A stretch of 64,000 nt of DNA, taken from Xestospongia bergquistia. Its lineage: Eukaryota; Porifera; Demospongiae; Haplosclerida; Petrosiidae. Shown piece after piece: positions 58,201-64,000 of this stretch (position 1 is its first letter; each line of letters starts with the position of its first letter). The position numbers were made by a program, and so were the translations under genes. Under the pieces are notes generated by a model. That model did no database searches. It saw nothing but the letters and a program-made list of their open reading frames with translations, and had not been told where the DNA came from. The stretch is taken from assembly GCA_963965975.1 (NCBI GenBank), contig OZ014419.1:1736001-1800000 (forward strand). The letters run 5' to 3'.

Positions 58201-61103
58201 GATACTGGTATGATTATATCAGAGCAGGAGTGGAATGTCAGATGAAATCACAGTCAGGTATGACAATAAATATAACTAATATACATTATCTTCATTATTT
58301 TACAGAGTCATGTACAAATGTTGGAGCTATTCGTTTGCCTGGTGGTAGTCAGCTAAATGAGGGTAGAGTTGAGATATGTCTTGATGGATTCTGGGGTAGT
58401 GTGTGTAGTAATGGATGGGATGAACAAGATGCTCTAGTAACATGTAGACAAGCTGGATATCAGACATTAAGTGAGGAATTCACTAGTTAATGAGGTGACC
58501 ATTACCTTCTATATATACAGGAGCTATTCCAATGTATGATGCATTCTTTGGAAGAGGAGTTGGACCAGTTCATATGACATCTGTTAGTTGTCATGGCAAT
58601 GAGAACAATCTAACTGAGTGCTCTTATATAAGTGGTATAGGAGTAGATAATTGTTATCATGGTAAAGATGTAGGAGTCATCTGTTTAGGTAAATAGAAGG
58701 AAAGTCATTATGTATATTCTCTAAAACAATAGATTCTGCTGCTTTCTATAATGTCACTATATCACTGAGCACAAACCAGTCCTCTGTAACTATTGGTAGT
58801 AATGTGACACTTCATTGTAATATATCTCCACGTCCTCCTATTAACACTACTTATCAATGGAGGACCACTGTGTCAGGAGTTACATTATTACAACCTATTT
58901 CTACTTATCCCAATGTGACATTGACTGTTCCTACAGGACATACACAACAAGGGAATTACTACTGTATTGTTAAATATAATGAAGCAACATTAGGGAAAGG
59001 ACAAACTCAAATTACTGTTAAAAGTAATTAGTCATAGCTATTTTCATTATAACTTTCATTAATTCTTGAATAGATCTTCTTAATCCTGTTGGCAATAAAG
59101 TAAAATCTACTATTATTGGGTCTAATGTCAGCCTCACAGTTGATATAACTGATAGTTTTATTACTGACTATCTTCGTGAACTCAACTGGTATCATAATGA
59201 TCAACAGATTGTTAGTACCTTCAACAAGTACAGTATTACTAATGATAATAAGACACTGATTATTATTAATATTACTAAAGAAGATGTAGGAGGATACTCT
59301 GTTAAATTTGATGGTCTCAGACTCTATCAGTACAATACAAACTGTGAACAGAAAGTCCTACAACTTCTAAGAAACTATCCAGTATTGAGTCCTACTGTGT
59401 TCTATGTCTCTATTGAGGGTAAATAGGACACTTTGTATAATTAGCATAAACTTGTTATTAATTTAGGAGATAGAGATGATATTATAAAGTCATCTGCTGC
59501 TAGATGTTCAACTTCTACATATCCTGTCACTGGTTTTAATAAGACAACCCAGAAAGCTGTAGTCATTAGTTTTCTTAATGAAGACAAACAATACAGTAAT
59601 GAGGCACAAGTAATTTGGTATCATGATGGTAGTAGGGTTACCTCAGGAATGACCAGTAGTCACTTGGAGTTATATTCTGAACCATATTATAGTTTGAGTA
59701 TTAACAATCCTACTGTGTTACACTCTGGATATTATGAGTCTCAACTAACTGTTACATCTTCAACAGTACTCTCATCATTGAGTTGTAGTAACTCATATCA
59801 AGACTTCCTGACTTCTTCCAATTATCTTAATTTAGCAGCTATTGTTATAGATTCTATAGTACAAAGACTGGAATACTATGGTTAGTAATAATACAACTAA
59901 ATATAACATTATGATTAAATGTTTATTATAGAAACTCCATCAGTAAATTTGACAACAGATAAAATCAGTTTTAACTCAACTTCTAATGCTGAGTTAGTGT
60001 GTTCAGTTAGTGGTGGTTATCCTCTATATTATAACATTACATTGATGAAGAATGGACTGTCTATTGATAACATTATTGGATCATCTCAATTAGTCTATAA
60101 TACTAAGGAAGATCAAACTGGTAGTAAATATGGAGTGTATAAGTGTATAGTCAATAATACAGTCATTGAGATTGTATCAAGTGTATATCTGAAGGAAGAA
60201 AGTTAGATATTTTACATATTGCAATATATAATGATATCTAATTTTAGCTGTCCTAATACTAAACTTTAAAGTTGATAGCTGTCATGAATGGAATGTAAGT
60301 TACTTATAATGAAACACTAATTTTTGTTTCTTTACAGGATCAAGAAATCCCAGCAATAGAGTCTGCTATAAAGGAACATGCTCAACTCTCCTGTAGTTGT
60401 TCATTAGTTAACGCTTCTTTTAAAGAAAGCACTCAATCATGTTCTAATAATATTCTGTCTTTCTCTGCTACTTTCATCTATGCTGCTAGTAATGGTTTAT
60501 TCACAGCATCAAAGATGGTCGACCAACTGGAGAGAGATTTCAGTCAAGGAAAGAATACAACTTTAACAGTTAATGGACAACAACTAACAGTGACAGACAA
60601 TACAAGTCAAAAAGAGAACAATAATGGAATTCTGACAGGACTCTTCTTTGCTGGATTCATTAGTGCTACAATACTTTGTGGAATAATCATTATTATAGTC
60701 ATGTTAGTATACATAGGCTATCATAATTATAAAAATTACTTCAATTTTCTACAGTGCTTTGCTGTTAAAATCAAGAAAGGCTAGAGTGGCAGAAACTACA
60801 GTGTCACAAGATGAAGTACAATATACCGCTAAGCCATCAGCCGTCACTGTATCTAGTAATAAACCATCTAATCAGAAACAACCAAACAAATCATCAGCTA
60901 ATACTATTCATAATCAATTATCCAGACCTAGATCAACAAGTACAGCTCAAACAAAGCCCAGAGTAGCTACTACTACTCAACAAGTGAAATCAGACAAAAC
61001 TATGGCTACTGCTGCAAGTGTGAAACCTAAAGAAAAAGAACACACTTATCAAACCCTAACATCATCACTTGATGTTGACACTTACGAAGAACTTTACAGA
61101 TAA
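55299..61103 (+). pseudogene. Receptor R5: SRCR/Ig/ITAM receptor copy with multiple lesions
   Basis: Close relative of R1. Exons: 55299-55319, 55517-55568, 55866-56039, 56091-56255, 56309-56494, 56551-56721, 56772-56934, 56978-57145, 57197-57361, 57404-57580, 57625-57792, 57851-58018, 58066-58257, 58306-58470, 58521-58688, 58733-59023, 59074-59418, 59467-59880, 59932-60201, 60248-60294, 60338-60702, 60755-61103. About 1 kb is deleted around 55830, removing the first-half exon of SRCR1; phase-1 symmetry keeps the frame. One extra A at 56834 in SRCR3 gives ATG-TAA and ends the frame at 56837-56839. The exon at 57625 joins as TAG, and its donor at 57793 is AT. The Ig, membrane and tail exons are clean, with an ITAM ([16 protein letters not shown]). 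Any protein would stop within SRCR3. Confidence 0.82.
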
Positions 61104-61706
61104 ATATTATTTTGTCGAACTAACTATTAATATGTGCTGAACTTTTGTTAGTAGAATGTTAGTACAACTCTTAGTTTGTGTAGTAATTGAAGTCTGTTAT
61201 TACAGTAACTATTGTATACAATATGTTATTATCATTGTATATATAAGAACCAAAGTAAAACATCTATGATAATGTTGATACATAATAAGTGTTTACTTGT
61301 TTAATTTAATTATTATATATATAATTTTGAAAATTCTGTTTAAATAGTTAATTCCAATGAATAAATTTCTCTATATACATTATTTTGAGAACAGTTACAT
61401 ATCAACTAGGCCCTATACATGAATGTACAGTAGTTAAATACCTGATATGTAGATTACTACTGATACATCTAGGTAATATAATAAGTATGAACATAAACTT
61501 TAATCTTGTGTTTTCTTATAATGTATTTTCTTTGTTAATAGACGTTAATGACTATAAATAAACAACAAAAATGTAAACAACACTGTAAATTGATTTGTAT
61601 TCTGTGTGTACATACTATTTAATGAACAATTCTTGTTGTAAGTCCCTTCAAAATGGACCTACAACATCCACTACAAATGCATTGTCTGATCCTTTTAGAA
61701 GTAGTA
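61104..61706. other. 3' flank of R5, truncated
   Basis: It follows the R1 flank, including AATAAA about 250 bp past the stop, up to the middle of the minus-strand exon-like sequence. At about 61706 it jumps to sequence equivalent to about 16240, so the receptor fragment, transporter and most of the spacer of the next unit are deleted. Confidence 0.65.
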
Positions 61707-61812
61707 AAAACTGATATAAAGAAGATATGTAAAAACTGATTGATTGATCTAATCAATATATAGTTAATACAGGTTGCAAGTATGTAACAAATTATTTGAT
61801 ACAAACTAAAGT

Positions 61813-61903
61813 AAACATCATATTGTTTTCATTCCTAACATACTATCAGATTAATTGTTTAGTCAATTTGATAGTATGTTAGGAATAAAACAACATGATG
61901 TTT
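61813..61903. repeat. Near-perfect foldback hairpin (type A)
   Basis: Copy of 16333-16423 with ATTCCTAACATACTATCA and its exact reverse complement around an 18-20 nt loop. Confidence 0.8.
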
Positions 61904-62138
61904 ATACTTTACTTGTAACCTATATATTGGTTAAATCAACCAATCAATTTTTATGGTGATAAATGTTATTATTTGAATAAAACATTAGTATATATCGGTA
62001 TATTGATTACAACTATTCACCTATATTGAGAAGTAGGATGTAAACATATATATATATATATATATATATATCTATATATATATATATAGTATTAGATTGT
62101 GCACTCTGCTAAAATTAAATATATTATTTCAACAACTA

Positions 62139-62303
62139 ATTTGTAGCTTACAAGGTGGATTACTATGGAATCCAAAATTCATGTGAATTACTCATTGTAC
62201 AAATTATTGTGTTGTAATAGTACAACATAATAACAAATTAGTTATACAGTGAGTAATCATGAGTTCTAGATTCCATAGCAATCCACTAATGTAAGCTACA
62301 AAT
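62139..62303. repeat. Inverted-repeat element (type B)
   Basis: Copy of 16649-16816, with both ends present and minor changes. Confidence 0.75.
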
Positions 62304-63159
62304 TGACTGTTATAATAATTGATTAATTAATTTTTACAGTGATATAATATATATAAGAATAATGATGACATGTGTAAAATGAGATTGTGCACTCTACTAA
62401 CAATATAAATTTATGATAGCATTAATATAACTTATAGTGACCATGGTGTTACATATAACAGCTTTTTGGTATGGGAGATACTCCAATTACAAAATTACTA
62501 CCTTTAGGATCTATGGTTTAGGGTTAGGGTCTATGATATAGTATTAACCTAGTCTAGTGATCATGAACTAGCTCCTCTTCCTATTGATAAGCTGACATGC
62601 AGAGGAGATTCTAAAAGTAAACTTGACTTGCTACCCATGCACTGAAATGTGGAATAGTACTGTAGTACCAAAGTTGTCATATATAGTAGTTATGAATGTA
62701 GCCATATCAGTCAAATTTTTTGCCTATGTGTTTTTATGCAAGCTACCATGAGTGATATTTAAAGTTTAATGAAAGTAACATTGTAAAAGAGGGAATAGAT
62801 TTGGATGTATACATGTAACAGCTGGCCAAATATTTGTGGGTGTAGATAATGAACCAAAAAAATAGATTTAAGATGTCTTAGTAGGTTATGGTTTGATTAC
62901 AGTTTGATTTGTACTTGATGCAAAGGTGTGGAGAACCATTTTTCTTAATAGAGTGAAAGAGTGAGTTCCTTTTTCAAAATGTTTAATGTAGGAGTTATCA
63001 ATTCAAGCAAGATTTGAGTTATAGATGATAGCTATTGAGATGTATGACAGATATGGCAGTTGTAGCTTCATCACACTATGACACCTTTGTGGTGCTGGTC
63101 CACATTACACACATTCCAATAAGTCGAATTCGCTTCAGGATGTATGGGTCAGTTCTTAT

Positions 63160-63182
63160 AACGTGACGTTTTACGTCACGTT
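63160..63182. promoter_or_regulatory. CRE-like palindrome upstream of R6
   Basis: Arms AACGTGACGT and ACGTCACGTT with a TTT spacer as in R2, about 200 bp before the R6 ATG. Confidence 0.65.
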
Positions 63183-63362
63183 ATTGTTTTCTTCTCGTTA
63201 CACTTGGCGCCAGCTTATTAAAAAGCTCGCTAGACTAAGTATTAATTTTCATTACAATATTCATTTCTCTGTGCCGTACAAATAACCACTGCATGCGTAC
63301 TTAAACATCAGAGGCCCTCTCATCCTTCTCAACGGATAAAAGTAGTCTAATCATAAGTAAAG

Positions 63363-64000
63363 ATGTGGCATTCATCAGTTAAGGTAAAGAGACATTATAT
63401 ATAATATCATGGCCACTAACTTATATTAATTATTGCTATTATAAATTATTACTGTAAGTAGAGAGTACAAACTCATTATATATATGTCATCAATATTATT
63501 ATATATCACATATTTAACTTTTAATCTTATAAATAGTAAATATGCTTTTACTATTTATATGTTGCAATTTTATATGCTTTCCAATGGATAGATGTCAATA
63601 TACAGTGAATGAAGACATTACAAATCCTCAGAGTCTAGCATCCTAATTCACAATATTATAAAGATGAAAAGTTATAGCCAATATACATAGGTGTACTTGT
63701 GTCTTATTCTAATAATAATTTCATTTATATTTTTACTTTAAGGGGCCTGGATTTTTAATATAATTTCTTAAACCATGAATGTCTAGTTTAAGAATTCGTC
63801 ATATAATTATTAGTCATACAAAGTCTAAAATATAATCCCTAAAAATGACATTTTTGTGTTGAGGATAATTTGTGTACTTACTTTAGTTGAAGAATTGGAT
63901 ATTAATATTTCTTATGTCACAGCTGTACTGTGTAAAAGGTAAGATCATTAACATAAATTGTGTTGCTATATTTTCTCTTTATATTTGAATAAATCTAAAA
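63363..64000 (+). CDS. Receptor R6, 5' end only (runs off the window)
   Basis: Exon 1 (63363-63383, ATG start, encodes MWHSSVK) and exon 2 (63887-63938, encodes [15 protein letters not shown] and ends in phase 1 at a GTAAG donor) are both present. They are nearly identical to the signal-peptide exons of R2. The SRCR exons should follow beyond the window. The whole block from about 61707 resembles R2's 5' region more than R5's. Confidence 0.75.

Larger units (their letters stand above)
61707..63159. other. Spacer upstream of R6
   Basis: Nearly identical to 16240-17669, with type A and type B elements and an AT run at 62045-62088. No gene is seen. Confidence 0.65.

Overview
This window is animal nuclear DNA. 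It is strongly AT-rich, and its genes are built from many small exons joined by short GT-AG introns, often 40-80 bp. The protein families fit a sponge best, probably a demosponge of the Amphimedon type: multi-SRCR/Ig receptors with a Cys-rich membrane-proximal segment, plus POT-type transporters. The sponge placement is an inference; the eukaryotic gene structure is seen directly. No tRNA, rRNA, CRISPR array or prokaryotic signal was found.

The window is a tandem array of one large duplicated unit of about 12-14 kb. Base 1 corresponds to base 14407 and to base 49701. A full unit holds, in order: a minus-strand POT-family transporter; a decayed plus-strand transporter copy facing away from it; a repeat-rich spacer with foldback elements; a CRE-like palindrome; a plus-strand receptor gene; a 3' flank; and a 3' fragment of a second receptor type. 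Receptor copies are R1 (5150-11925), R2 (17888-25280), R3 (29026-34669), R4 (40479-46889), R5 (55299-61103) and the first two exons of R6 (63363 to the window end). The transporter survives at 300-1625 and as a broken copy at 50050-51568; deletions removed it from the other units.

I rebuilt each receptor from exon phase. The order is: signal peptide; seven SRCR domains, each split over two exons; four Ig-like domains, one exon each; a Cys-rich membrane-proximal segment; one transmembrane helix; and a cytoplasmic tail. All ectodomain introns are phase 1. R2 (1511 codons) and R4 (1523 codons) are open from ATG to stop. The tails of R1, R3, R4 and R5 end in a textbook ITAM, ExxYxxL-x8-YxxL, while R2 carries a different tail. 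R1 has lost its splice donor before the membrane exon and also has a 7-bp deletion there, so it predicts a secreted ectodomain. R3 has a GT-to-AT donor change after SRCR7. R5 has several lesions and looks dead. R4 is therefore the only copy here with both an intact frame and an ITAM.

The main result is a tandem, fast-changing family of candidate immune or self-recognition receptors in an early-branching animal. It combines ITAM-type activation motifs, a swapped tail, membrane-free siblings, two kinds of 5' end and a variable aromatic loop in SRCR5.
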